From: Linepithema humile
Taxonomy: Eukaryota > Arthropoda > Insecta > Hymenoptera > Formicidae
Direction: 5' to 3'
Assembly: GCF_040581485.1 (NCBI RefSeq)
Contig: NC_090130.1
Span: forward strand, 4,960,001-5,024,000
DNA length: 64,000 nt
A model generated the notes under the pieces. It ran no database searches. It had not been told where the DNA came from and saw nothing but the letters and a program-made list of their open reading frames with translations. Position 1 is the first letter of the stretch; every line of letters starts with the position of its first letter. Both the position numbers and the translations under genes were made by a program. Below, one piece after another: positions 38,406-51,024 of this stretch.

Positions 38406-38806
38406 AGCGGCGCAAGACCGGTGTACCGGTCCACGAGCGGGTACTTCTCACGGATCCAACGTGTGGAGTGTACGTAGACGGTCGCCCCCGGTACGACCCC
38501 GGAACGTACGATTCGTATTGTGCGCGATCGCGGAACGAACGATCGCTACACGATCTCCCGCTGCTAGATCCCGCCAGATCGCCGATCCGCCGGTACAGCG
38601 ATCTATTGATCGCGAACAAGACTCCACACACGGGGCACCGGCTGTACCTGCCGGCCGCACATCGATATGACTACGTTTCCATCGATGCGGAAGTCGATGC
38701 CTCGCGTCGAAAACGGACGGTACACGGCAGCGTGGCGCGCCCAGAGAAGAGAGAAACGCGTAATTGGCTGGATTCACAGTTCCGGTCGGTACAATATGTT
38801 TGCTGA
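38406..38806 (+). CDS. Possible terminal coding exon, unrecognised product
   Basis: The acceptor-like ATCTTTTACAG ends at 38405. The frame after it is open for 133 codons to a TGA at 38806, and an AATAAA polyadenylation word follows at about 38824. The peptide includes DPTCGVYVDGRPRYDPGTYD and SPIRRYSDLLIANKTPHTG, with mixed charged and aromatic residues rather than the Arg/Pro-rich output of chance GC-rich frames. No signal peptide, membrane segment or known domain is evident, so it would be a C-terminal tail. The minus strand over 38332-38631 is also open, is similarly protein-like, and has a donor-like CGCT followed by GTAAAAG. The strand is therefore not certain and I found no upstream partner exon. 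Confidence 0.3.
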
Positions 38807-40688
38807 ACGTTGCGATCGCTAATAATAAACAAGAGCTTAGAATCTATTATTTTATTAAGAAAGTCTTAACGCGTTTATTTGTGTAATTGATAAAACAAAT
38901 AATTTATGAAATACGAATTTGATAAGAATACCAAAAATACTGCAAAAAAACTATCTACGTTAGTATTTTGCAATACTATTTTAATCGTTTTTCAATATAA
39001 CTTTTTATTAATTTTATGCAAAACTTAAAATATATTTTGTAATTGTATTTCATAAAAGTATAAAATACTGTAAAATGATAACAATCTTCAAATTAAACTT
39101 CGCTATATTTTATTTTGTAACAAAATAAAAATTTGTAATGCAATCTGAGCTGATACGATCCACAATTCCACTTCGCATATCAACTGCGCGCAAAAATTAC
39201 CAGCACGCGTATTACGTTCGCGATATAACATTGCAAATATTTCGATATTTCCGTTCGATAAGCCACGCTTATAATATTCGCGCATCAATACTCCTGAAAT
39301 TAACACTGTATCGAGATACATATCTCATAACTATCAAACTTTATTCGTTTCCGCTAGACCTCTCCGCTCTCGAGCGCGCCGCAGCTTTGGCTGATTTAAG
39401 GTCCGACGCTCACGACGCAAACGTATTAAAATTTTCGCGAAACAACACGCGAGGTATGCTTTTTGCGCGCAGGTCAAGGGGGAACAACCGTAATTGGCAT
39501 TCCCCGCGCGGTTTCGCGGGCGGCGGTTCATCGGCCCGGTGCAACATGGCGATTGTGCGGCAACGTCATCGTATCGGAACGAGAGCATTCAAACGCTTTT
39601 GCATCAATACGTAAAGTTTTTCTTATCGGTATCCGCCATTGCGGCCGTCGCGCACGCTTCATATCCCCATAAAGCTTCGGGGGATCCCCGTAATCCACGT
39701 TACGCGCCAATTAGATAAATATTTCTTCGTTTACGCAAAAGGGTCACCGAGGAGGCGCATCCCGCAGCTTTGAAACCGAACCGCGGATTCTGTGCATACT
39801 CGCTCCGGTCGTGTGCACTCTCGCTGATTGCGCGAGGTCTGCGCAAAGTCGGCGTTGCGTGCGGAGGAACAATTAGACGCGCCCCGCGCGCCCGTACCGT
39901 CCCTAGATCCCGAGGAATCTTTTTCTTGGAAGGATTATCCTCCTCAGAACTCGCTGCGTGTTTCCGCGAGAACAGACGAATGGAATTTTCTGCCATTACC
40001 GGCGCCGTCTTTCGATCGAGACTGGCATCCGGACGAAATCAATCCCCGCCTCATTATCCTTACGTAACGCCATCAAACTGCAAGCTATAATTAAGATCGG
40101 ACGTCATACACGGTCACGATCTACGTTACGACATCATTATTTCTCGATCTTCGATCGCAATATGCGCAAATTAAGATCGTATAATTAGAGTGATATACAA
40201 GAGCCTTAATAATCACCGAAAGCGTCGTTTTAACTCGTTAATATTCTATAATTTATGTCTGATCCATAGATATCAGCAATATTTTACGCATTTACAAAGT
40301 TACACATACGTAATTCGGGAAACAAGTACATGCATAAATATTATCGTAAAAGCTTTTACGCTGATATGAGAATGTTTCTCCAATTATTGTTACATTCGTT
40401 TCAATTTTTATTAACGAATATAATCGTAATAATCATTTTTATATGAGCATCCTGTGTAATCGCGTATAAATAAAACTTGCTTTTTGTCACATTTTTTTTC
40501 AATTTGAAAAAAAATCAAATTTGCTTAATCTGCATTTTTCAGAACTTTCAAATTCTCTTTCCAGTAAGCAAAAAATGTCCAGTAAAAAGACTTTCCAGCA
40601 AAAATATAAAAATGTTATAGAATGTACGCCATTCTGTGTGCTGTGTGCATGTTTTTTAATTTTATGTTTAATTAATATATACTAATTA

Positions 40689-40729
<41 letters not shown>

Positions 40730-42431
40730 CTGCATTTTCCTTTTTTCAATAATAAAGATAAATATCTAATCTCATACAATTCAAAAATATAATGCCAGGT
40801 TAATTTCTACATTATTTTCTTGCAGAAGTTGAACCGCTGTACACAAAGAATAATATTCAATTCTTCTTTGTTGTTGCGAATACTATTCGTTATTGCTTAT
40901 TGAAAGAAAGATCTGATGGACCTATGCTGCGATTGTGGTTTCGAAATAAAAAAACAAAGTTTCTTAAAAAGTACTATATTGACGTGTTTTAAAAGAAATT
41001 GTTGACTTAGGTATTGTGAAATAATAAGGTCTGAAATAATAATAAGGTTTGCAAGCTTCAATGGAAACATAGTGAATGGCAACATAGCGAACTCACATGG
41101 GACTCAAAACGGTATCGTCCCCTTTTCCTTTTCTCTGTCTTTTTTTCCAATCCTACCCTTTTCATAGAGATGAAAAATCTCCGATCTTTACTTACTCTGA
41201 ATAAGTAGTACTTTACAAAAGAATGTCTCTTGGGTGTGTTTCTAAAAATGAATGCCACTGACATACATTTTTGACATTTTAGATATAATAAGTTCTATTA
41301 TAATCATTAACATCTCCTTCGAGATCTTTTCTTCAAGATTTCTCTTTCAAAAGATCATTTATCTTTCTTATCCTTTGAAGAATATGAAAAGTCGAACAAA
41401 ATATTCACAGTTAAAAACCATATAGCTTGTCATTACTTTGATTCTAAGCTAAAGAACACTTGTTTCATTTGTAATCTTTTATATTTAAAAGAAACCTTTT
41501 AACAGGAAACATTGGATTTAAACTATTTCTTTAAAAGCTATCGGCGCCTTTAAATGCTCGATAAAAATTTGACTTCCATTGTATCCTATTGACACCTTCA
41601 AACTCGGATTTCCATCACTGTATTCTATTGTTACCTCATAAGGCTTTCATTATATATAAAATATTAAAAAGATTATTTTATTTGCAATAGTAAGAACGTT
41701 GAGAATGCAACAATATTTTTAACGCGAAAACAATCTGCGTAACGCACGTAAAAGTGTACTGCATATAAAAATGACTATTGTTTTATCTCATTTGTATATA
41801 AAGATTAAAATAATTATGAATATATTAAGAGATCAAAACGAGAGAGAATCTTTTGTCTCTCGTTCACATGAATATTAATCGATATGAATATTAATCCGTT
41901 TTATCTTTTGCGTGATGTGCATTTTATAATTATTTATTTGTTTTATGCTTGTGCAATGCAATACCTGTTGCTGATGTAACACTTTGAAAGACATTTACGT
42001 GAAAAATGTTGGAGAATACGAAGGAATGCTATAAGGAAGCACGAAAGAGAAGAGGTATCGAGCACGTAAAAGGGTCGTAGACGAGACTGAGGTTAATGAG
42101 TTTGCCGTCTGTCACGAATGGTAGTACAGGGCCGCTAAAATAGGAACGCGTATACCCTACAAGTTATACTACCGTGCCGTACGTGGTTTCCTGAATGCAT
42201 CCCTATTGGCCGCGACGATCTTCGGCACGAATTGCCTGACGGAAGGGGGCAAAGAGCAAACCGTTCGCCGGCAAAATGGCGCCTGTTCTAAATTCAAAAC
42301 AAGACGCTGCTTAGCATATACACATCCCGGACTCGACCGCGGCGCGCACGCTATGACATTCGCAATTTAAATCGTACATTTGTATTAACATTTTAATTCA
42401 AGGGCACTCGGTCGCGCCGCGCGCACATTAC
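38807..42431. other. No gene recognised
   Basis: AT-rich at 38.82-39.13 and 40.2-42.0 kb with a GC-rich island at 39.35-40.1 kb, whose short frames (up to 158 codons) overlap on both strands. Contains the (AT)n tract at 40.69 kb. Confidence 0.45.
40693..40727. repeat. (TA)17 microsatellite
   Basis: A 35-bp TA dinucleotide tract in AT-rich DNA. Confidence 0.95.
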
Positions 42432-42685
42432 CTCCGTTTCATCGCCGGTGCACCGGGGTCATCACACGCACCAGAACCGCGAGAACGCAAACCCGACATC
42501 AACCCCGATGCGATTGTCGCGCTGCTGTGATCGCGGTATACGTCCGTGACGCCGTGATCTTGTAATCCGTTGCTATTTTCTACGGTGACGGAATTACCGG
42601 GGCCATTTGTCATGACCCTTCGACATGCAACACCGACCAACCGTAAACTACCTCTTAATAGCATTGATTAGTCTACGTGACATCC
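42432..42685 (-). CDS. Candidate first main coding exon of a minus-strand gene
   Basis: Bounded by a strong acceptor (long T-rich tract, then AAAAATACAG, AG at 42687-42686) and a strong donor (CGGAG followed by GTAATG, GT at 42431-42430). Inside are ATGs at 42664 and, in the same frame, at 42616. From the second the peptide starts MTNGPGNSVTVENSNGLQDH and goes on polar, Ser/Gly-rich, to PAMKR. It leaves the exon with two bases of a codon. I prefer the second ATG because the residues after it look most protein-like, but cannot decide. The peptide resembles a disordered N-terminus or cytoplasmic region; no family recognised. The next exon may be at 34289-34404, whose phase fits. An upstream ORF in the preceding exon would affect translation. 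Confidence 0.4.
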
Positions 42686-42770
42686 CTGTATTTTTTACAA
42701 AAAAATAAAAAAGGCAGGAAGAACTAATAACAACGACATATGTCGTATACTTTTTTTTTATTTTTACTAC
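42686..42770 (-). other. Candidate 82-85 bp 5' intron
   Basis: Donor ATG|GTAGTA at 42770, or GTAAAA three bases further in, to acceptor TACAG at 42686. The short length is usual for insect introns. Joining the flanks gives a small upstream ORF that ends soon after the junction. Confidence 0.35.
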
Positions 42771-42938
42771 CATTGTTTGTAAATCGTGAACTGTCTGTTC
42801 TGCCTGCTTATTAATGGATTCAAGGGCACTCATAATCCTCGAATCTTTCTCTTTGAGCGGAGGAAATCATCACCAGCCCGGCTGAACATCTGGCAAAAAC
42901 CCTTTTAGACGCGGGCTGGATTTGTATTGACGAAAACT
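42771..42938 (-). other. Candidate 5' leader exon with initiator and upstream ORF
   Basis: A TCAGTT initiator match (A at 42938) could mark the start. An ATG at 42833 opens a frame beginning MSALESINKQAEQTVHDLQT, amphipathic and protein-like, which after splicing stops within about five codons of exon 2. It is either a short upstream ORF or the start of a tiny independent protein. No well-spaced TATA box was found. Confidence 0.3.
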
Positions 42939-44123
42939 GACTTGTTCCCGCAAATTTATGTGCGCCGTCAGATTAAGGGATGAATCGTACCCTTTCTTCC
43001 CGGGTGCTCGCATTGTGCCACTTCCGTATACTCGGTTACGCATAACGAGATTCTTAGGATTTAGGATAGGACCAATGTCGCTACTTTGTTGGCTAATAGC
43101 CCGCCCTATCTTGGAAAATTTTATGACAGATGTTCGGCCCTTTTTGCTTAAAAAATATTAAGCAAAAATTTATCCCCGAAGAAAATTGTACGTTTACCAG
43201 TTAAAAATTATTTTATTTTATTGTTAAAAAATAGTGTATCTTTTTATTGTAATTAAAATTAAATGTTAATATTTATTCGCGATAAAGTATGACTAATTTC
43301 AACAATTAAGTATCTATTTTTCAGATTACTTTATTATTTTGTGTTTTAAATTATTAAATATATTATACAAACTCCTTCATTTTTTCAATTTTAATTGCGC
43401 AAAAGTCTCAGACAAACAAAAATAAGATGCTCATAATATATTCTAAAATAAAAGAGTTGAAGAAGTAATATATTAACATCATCAAATGTAGAAGGAATAA
43501 TAATATTAACGATAGAAGAATTGTGGAAGACAGATAATTGACTTCAAATCCTGTTCGTGCGTAAGAAGTTGCATGGCTAGATAGATAAAAATTGTTCTGT
43601 TTTCGCGGAATGCATGAGTTACTTATTCCTGCTGGACGTAGCATATTATCGTCGTTATGGAAAACATCTGTTTTCGCTCAATACTACTTATGTAGTCGCA
43701 ATTATCTACTGTACTGTAATTGCTAGTGCAATGACGTAACCAGAGCGTGACTGACGCGGCCTTAAAGACGTTGAACATGTGTTTCCCGTGATTCTTTTTG
43801 CATTCTTAGCAGCAGCCTCCATTTTCTTGGCAATCATATCGAAATTCATCGAACAATTCCATAATTATGTAAAAAATTTCTTGTGTGTATAAAATACATA
43901 TATAAAAAACAAAGTATTTAAGATTTAAAGTATGTGAAAATTGCATTATCTTATTTTCAATTTAAACATATTAATTATTTTACACAATGTGCCCGGCAAA
44001 TTATGAGCAAATGTAAAATATGCATTCCACAATCATGCATTTCTCAAAAATTACAAAACAACATTAAACTATTTTGATTTTAATATATTAACATTAATTT
44101 ATCTTATGATGTTTTAAAATATT
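42939..44123. other. No gene recognised
   Basis: AT-rich flank of the candidate minus-strand start. A minus-strand ATG near 43848 opens a short frame containing FDMIAKKMEAAAKNAKRI, which is protein-like but lacks support from splice sites or length. Confidence 0.35.
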
Positions 44124-44357
44124 ATGAATGTGTTTATCGGCTTTCCGCGAAAATCGTTCAATCAAATTCTCGCACCTGGAGTGACTGCATTGTGTTATAT
44201 AGCCGCAAAACAAATCTTAAAAATCTGTATCAAAGATCCAAATAAATCAGAGCGCATCGCTAAGCTTTCAAAGAAGCCACCAATAAGCGAAGGAGAAAAT
44301 ATGATAATATATGAACCCAGTCGAAATAAGCTCGTTCCATGGTCGAACGATGAATGA
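44124..44357 (+). CDS. Possible small protein, 77 aa, unrecognised
   Basis: ATG to TGA with no neighbours in frame. The peptide has a hydrophobic stretch at residues about 16-35 (AP-GVTALCYIAAKQ) and a basic, then acidic C-terminal part containing KKPPISEGENMIIYEPSRNK. In this AT-rich context a clean 77-codon frame with balanced composition is mildly unusual. No TATA box, no splice site and no family match support it, and a GA-rich tract follows directly. It could be chance. Confidence 0.25.
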   Translation: MNVFIGFPRKSFNQILAPGVTALCYIAAKQILKICIKDPNKSERIAKLSKKPPISEGENMIIYEPSRNKLVPWSNDE

Positions 44358-45887
44358 TCGTTAGATCGTTAGACTACTCGTGAAACGGTCCAGTTGAGAA
44401 AAAGAAACAGAATGCCGATTCGAGGAACGAGAGAGAAAGAGAGAGAGCGCGCAGGCAAGGACGAAAAGGATAAAGGAGGACACAAGAGCTCGATGAAGGG
44501 AAGGGAATCGAGAAGAAATATGTAGAGGGTCCGAGGAGCAGCACTCGAAGGTGTCACTCTGCGCATTCACGAAAACCCAAAACATCCATTCTGAAGTAGC
44601 GCGGACAATGATAGACCCACTGACCGGACTGGAACTAACAATGGGGCGTCGGGAGCGTCCTTCTCGCAATGGCCGCGCGGTCCCTCGATCCAGATCGAAG
44701 ATAAATTTCGCATTTGTAGAAGATCGACCACGCGCGACGAGCGTTTGAAAAGAGGTGGGAGGATCCCGCGAGTCACACTTCGGACCGGCCGATTTTTCTA
44801 CGCGGCAATCACAATAGTCGCCGACGCTCCTATTATGCCGATAATTGTCGCGTTCCCCGGACGACAATGATTTCGAGGCGCTTTCGAAGGCGCCCGAGCG
44901 CCGATTTCACGAGATAAACGACGAACGAATGAAGCTGGCGCGACGGGGAGAGAAGATTGTCGCCGGACAGAGCGGTCTTAAGTGGTGCAGCGGGTCGTTT
45001 ATGCACCTGGACGGTCGCGCGGTATCGCGATCTTTACGACTTGCCCGCGCACGATCGTACGACCAAATATTATTCCGAGCCGGCGATACGAGCGTGCGCG
45101 CGCGGTGGAGGCGCGCCAGGTATAATACGTCCGCGGGTGCAGACGCGCGCGGAGTTACGATAATATTTTCTCTCGAAATAGAGGCTACTTACGATGCACT
45201 TGTCTCGTCGTGTGTGGTCCGCGTGCGAACGCAAATGTTCTCCGTGTGGAAAAAAAGACAAAAGATAGCGCGCGTAAGAGGACGGTACTCGTTGATCGCG
45301 TGGATTTGTTTGGTGCGATCGAGAGCCTCGTAAAAGGCATATCGCAAATACGTTACGTTTAGAGAATCATTTTAGAGATCATTCCACTGTTATTTGCTTA
45401 ATTCAACTCTCTCGTTGGAATGTGCTGAATCGCGCACTGCTTAATACGCCATATTGATTTTACTTGCACAAAATAAAAAATAAATTCATCTCGAATTTTC
45501 TACGAAATATATTACAGCGCTCTAAATAAGAACGATAGAATCGAGGAACGCATTGCGCGGATAAATTAATACGTTATTGGATTTCGTGCAAGCATTCATC
45601 ACACTTAGCGCGCTTACAGCACTTACGAAAATACAGCAATTATCTGGAAACCCTTTCGTTCCGGCAGTACGATTTCTCATCTAATCAACGGATAGGTTTT
45701 CGCGCGCGGCGCGTTATTACGCGGATAACTGCGCAAATCACTTTCGCGAAATCGTAGCAAATTCCACTTTGGATGTCGACACCGCGTAAAATCCGCGCGC
45801 GATCGCGGCGCAAATAAGATGAGCGAACGGCGGCGGGCGGAGAGACGGAGATGGCGTGGAAAGAGTCGAGGAAAGGAAAAAAAAAAA

Positions 45888-45912
45888 GTCAGTCAGTCAG
45901 TCAGTCAGTCAG
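45888..45912. repeat. (GTCA)6 microsatellite
   Basis: Six GTCA units directly after an A-rich run. Confidence 0.9.
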
Positions 45913-46411
45913 ACGCTGTACGCGTTAACCTTAGCGCGCGGAATAATCCGCGTGTAACTCTGCGCGCGCCGTGTAATGCAAGCCTTTACGTACGCGCACG
46001 CCCGCTGCAATGTTAATTGGAATTACACATGTGTGGTCACACGCGAGAACGCCTGATCTTGAGCGAACCGACCAGGCCGGCATGATGTATGCGTCGTGGC
46101 CGCACTATCCGCGCCGAGGTAGTAGACAAGGACGGACCGTCCTCTCACTCGAAAGATCATCTTCGGCCGGGATACACCACTCCGCGAGCGATCCTCCTTC
46201 GCACATACGTGATGCGCGTCAACTCTTTTCTTCCAACACGACTGAACTCGAAAATTTGCCATCGAATAAGATTTCCTCATGCTTTGAATGCATTGCGATT
46301 CGAAGAGAGATTACGGTTTTTATTTGCACATTTTAATCGTGAACGTAACCATCTGATTTTTAATTTCGTTCGCCTAATATGAGGATCCCAGTCCACGCGT
46401 TAAACGTGAGC

Positions 46412-46441
46412 TGCGAATTATATAATATTATATAATTCGCA
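46412..46441. repeat. Perfect 30-bp palindrome
   Basis: TGCGAATTATATAAT followed by its exact reverse complement, with no spacer. No coding frame surrounds it. It can form a cruciform or bind a dimeric protein; its function is unknown. Confidence 0.95.
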
Positions 46442-49400
46442 TAGCGTTAAATATGAGACGGAGTTGCTTCATTTCGTCTACTTTCTTAGGTGTTTCGAGT
46501 TAGATTCAAGCGGAAGATAAAAAAAAGACGAGGGACACGGACATTTTTAATAACACGAGCAAATTCACACTGCTATTTATTACAATCAAGACGTGACCAT
46601 GAAATTCCATAATGAAGCAGACAGCTGATGGAAGGAATTGACAAAGCTACATCGGGAGAACGGACGAGAAGGAGGCAAAAAAGTCACGAAAGAGATTCCG
46701 GGGCTCGGAACGAGCGGCGGCATTAATCGTACCTTAATTGGGCCACGTCGCTAAGCAACGAGAGCGACAAAAGTGGATATCTCTCGTAATTGATCGTAGG
46801 CACAAAGCACTCGATTGCGCCTTACAAGGAAGACGAGCGCAAGGTCGGCGACGGCGTTACGACTCCGTGTGCGTATAAATGTGCGCGTATATGCGTGTCG
46901 CAATTACTCCCACGTCACGGCGCATTGAAATCTCCGTGCCAGACGGCGGTAGTCAGCGACAGAACTCGTGCGGGAGAAACAGAGAAGCGCCGAAAGAAGA
47001 ACGGAGACACAGAAATGTTTTACTTATATTTTTGTATATATTCGCGATACATTCTTAAGAAATCGTAGAAATTATTAAATGGATATTTAAATGTTATCTG
47101 AAATTTTATTAGTATTTTCTGTTGCAATATTTAAATAAATGTCGCCAGCATTTTTTTAACAGATCGTAAATTCACACAGACTCTGATATGCTTTCGACGA
47201 AGAATCTCTACCTCAAAATTCCAACCTACAAAATGACAGAAGCGAGAAGAAAAAGATGAGCAAGGACAATAATTTACATTACACTCATCACCGCGCTTAA
47301 GATCAAGGTCCGGTGTTCAATAAGCCGAACGATCGATGAGCTACGCTGTACATTTCACAACGCGTAGCGCGTAATTTAATTTCGAGGCGCGTTACGGCAC
47401 GCGTAATTGCGCAAAGCTTAATCTCGAGCTGAATATCGGACGCGAGCCCGATCGCGATACGCGGACATCTTCGACCTTTCGTAGATCCGCGGGAATCTCG
47501 TGTGCGAGGAGTAAACGCATGAAATTGAAACGCTGCTACAATCAAGCCGCTGTTACATTATAAGAGAAGAATGAGTAAGGGAAGAACGTGTATAATAGAG
47601 TAGGTGCGACTTTCCTCGATTGAGGATAATGTTAATGTCCTGCGCGCGCTTACATCAACCTGCCTGTAAAAGTAGCCGCGGATGAGCCGCCGACGTTGTC
47701 GTCGCGATGACGAAATCCCGCCAGGCTGCCGCGCGATAGCATAACGGTCTCTTGTATCACTGGGTGATCTTGAACTAACACCTTTCAGGGCATATTCCGC
47801 CATTTATTACGAACGCACGAGGTGTTCCAATAATTGCGCAAACACAACACGAGATTGCCTGCATACGTAAGTCATCGGTAATCGTTCCCGCGCGAGGAGC
47901 GCGCATCACTCGCTCCGGCAACTCTGTCTCCCTCCTCCCAACGCCCTCCTTTTACGCTCCCTCTCTATCCACTCGTCATTTTCTCCTTCGCTGCACGAAG
48001 AATCGGTCGCATGCGTGCGCGATCTTCGCGGCTCATCGCCAATGGTGGCGCGGTAATGCCCCCGGTGAAAAAAAACTGCGATGCGAGGAAGAAAAAAGCA
48101 GGCACTAGTGCCCGTCACTTTCAACAAACGATTAGTGCGCCGCCGCACATAATAGTTAAGCTGATGATAACATCGGACCGAGCGCAGCATGCTCGGATCA
48201 TGTAGTCGTTAATAGAAAATGCTATTATAATAGAATATTGTGTATATATATATATAGAAGGTGAATGCGGGTGAATTGGATTGGCGGGTGAAACAAATTG
48301 TTTTTAAACACTTCATAATATTTTTAAAAATTTACTAGATACTCGCACTTATTTTACTTTTACAAATAAATTCAAGCAATTACCTAAAAATATAAAATAT
48401 TTAAAAACAAAAACCATTTCGTTTTCTGATCCAATTCACACGCATTTATTTTATCCGCGCGAAGAGAAGTAGCATTAAATATGTATTTGGCGATTTAACG
48501 TTTCCCTTGTTAGCATTCTGGAAATAATACAATGCCATATCGTACCATCCGCACTACGGAATCCTCGGACATGCGTGAACTCGCGCGACACGGCTAGCCT
48601 GCGTGCGAATCCGTGGCGAGATATAATTCAGTGAGGTTGACTCTTGAATGGACCAGTCTTCTTGTAAGCCCCTGCGAATAGCGCGCGCGCGTACAGTAGC
48701 CTGCGCGACCCGCGCTGTACCAATTGAATGGTCGGTACTATATTCGTCCCCGTGCAAAAATCCGAATTTATCGAGCTGGAATTCCGCGCGACATATACAA
48801 TCCGCGCGGAATCGCGGATGCGACTGCACGCATTTCGATCTGCTGGTCCCACAAAGGAGAAACGCACTCCAGGAACGCAAACCTACCAGTCGGCTGATTA
48901 ATAAAACGCCGCCGTTTAATGCCACATTGGATTGTCGAAGACAGTAATTGCTGTCTTGCAGAAGATACAGCTTGAATTTTTTTCGACCGTTCTGCTGATA
49001 AGTTATTCCCTTTAATTTTGTTCTTTTAATAAATTGCATGTTACAATCAAATATTCTTGATTTTTCTACTCCTATCTTTTGTTGTAAAATAAATCTAGAA
49101 AATATTTATAAATAAATTATTAACTAATATTAATAATTTACTTAATAATTAAATAGTGTTTTAATTTTCCCAACTCTAAAAAGTTCAATATTAAGGTAAA
49201 GAAGAAATGCTAAATTATGATTATAAAATTTCTGAAAATTTGCAGAATTTATATATTATACTTAAATTCTCCAGGTATTTTATTATAATTATATACAAAT
49301 CTCATTGATTCGCAATTAGGTACTTTCTATTCTCGCCAACATTCATTCATTACGATTTAATGTCCCAACGATTCTTGTTTTATCTGATTATATAATACTA

Positions 49401-50616
49401 TTTTATGCTAATTAATAAACTTAACATCTGTTATAATTTAGCATAAGCAAAGACAGTAAAATTGAACATAACATAAATTTTTCATTTTTTTTATAATACC
49501 ACAGCATGTGTGTGGAAATCATTGAAATTAATACTTGTTATATAAATATACTCTTGTTATAATATACTGTTATATGTGGCAATGATCGATACAAAGATAC
49601 CATTTTTACAGTTGCCATAAATTTGCCGGTTCCGCGCGACCCAAAATCGTCGGTATGGGAATTTTGGAAAATGAGGCGGCAACGTCCGCGACGGCCGCGC
49701 TCGTATTCGTAATATATGGATGAACGTGTCGCGGTCTCAAGATCGGGGACACGGTGTGGAATGTAAAATTCACGAGCGTAACTTTTATCACCACGCGGAC
49801 ATTCTCACGTTGTTGCCAGCCGCGCGCGCGCGCGAGCGAGCGCTGAAGCGTGTGGGCGCTATTTTACGACAGAAAGCCGAGCAACGCTGATCGTTTTACG
49901 CGAAAACGGCTTTTTGCCCAGTTCCGACATGCGTGCGGTCGTCTCATTCGCCGTCGTAATAACGAGTCCGGGAAGAGCCGGCGCAGTTTGTCTGGATTCG
50001 GCGTACGGAAGCCGCCAGTGCTGCGGATTATGGCCGCACACCTATTGTATCGCCGACCGCGTCCTAGCGGTTTTCACTGACCCGAGTCGGCAACCGGTTA
50101 ATTTTCAATTAGCATTCTAAAAATAATCGAGTGGCACGTGCTACGTGTGAAACAGAAAACGCCGGCCATTTACCGTTTTTTGATTGAACAAGACCGAGCT
50201 CGTAATGAGCGCGCTCGAATTTATGCAGCCGTGAATGGATTTTAATTATAATAAATTAGATACGATTATGTTTCTTTCTACATTTCGTGAATATATTGAA
50301 TAATGTAAGTAAAAATTAATAGTTTGCAAAAAAATTTTTACAAATTACTTGTCGGCGAGAAATATTGCGAATAACAAATATTTCGACGTTAAATATCTTA
50401 CACAAGCATACAATAACATTGTTAACTGCCGATCTATTACTGCTCATTCTAGATTGCTCTGCAGCCTACGTCGCTCTGCCTGTATTTCTCATTTCTATAC
50501 ATAGAATTGTGTCATAATTAAACATTTGCATCATTAGGATAATAGCGTGTGTTTTTATCTCTTTTTTTTCAGACAAAAGATATGTATTTGAACGTGCACG
50601 CTTATTGCTACACAAC

Positions 50617-51024
50617 ATGCGTGCAGATTTAATACATGAATATGTGAAAAAAAAGGAGAGATTGAATTCTCCTCTTGCAAACATCACGATCTCTAAACGG
50701 ATTCGACAAGCGGAAGTATCCGGCACGCATGAACGAGATGAAGGTATGACTTTATCGATGGAAATCTATAGTGGGCAAACATTTCGCGCGACGGCTGAAA
50801 ACGCAAACTGTGCCGCAATTGGATCCATTTATACGTACACGGTTGCGCATTCAACGCGCCGCACAATAGTTGCATCCTATCCCATAGAAAATCAAGCATT
50901 CGATTCTATCGAACGGGGGAGCACCGTTCGCCGCGAGTTAAAACCGCGATTTTATCTCAATCAGAGGCGACCAAAAGCGTGGGGACATGACATGGGCGGG
51001 AAAGAAACGTCTTCGTCATTCTGA
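50617..51024 (+). CDS. Possible 135-aa protein, unrecognised
   Basis: ATG at 50617 to TGA at 51024. The peptide (start MRADLIHEYVKKKERLNSPL) is hydrophilic, charged, with a Thr/Ala-rich middle and a basic end containing RFYLNQRRPKAW. No signal peptide, membrane segment or known domain. The length is above what chance gives in sequence of this base composition, but no promoter, splice sites or polyadenylation word could be tied to it. Low confidence. Confidence 0.25.
   Translation: MRADLIHEYVKKKERLNSPLANITISKRIRQAEVSGTHERDEGMTLSMEIYSGQTFRATAENANCAAIGSIYTYTVAHSTRRTIVASYPIENQAFDSIERGSTVRRELKPRFYLNQRRPKAWGHDMGGKETSSSF

Larger units (their letters stand above)
44358..50616. other. No gene recognised
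   Basis: CpG-rich islands (44.6-45.3, 45.7-46.2, 47.3-48.2, 48.55-48.95 and 49.6-50.1 kb) with many short frames on both strands, none recognisable. Includes a tetranucleotide repeat and a perfect palindrome, listed separately. Confidence 0.4.
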
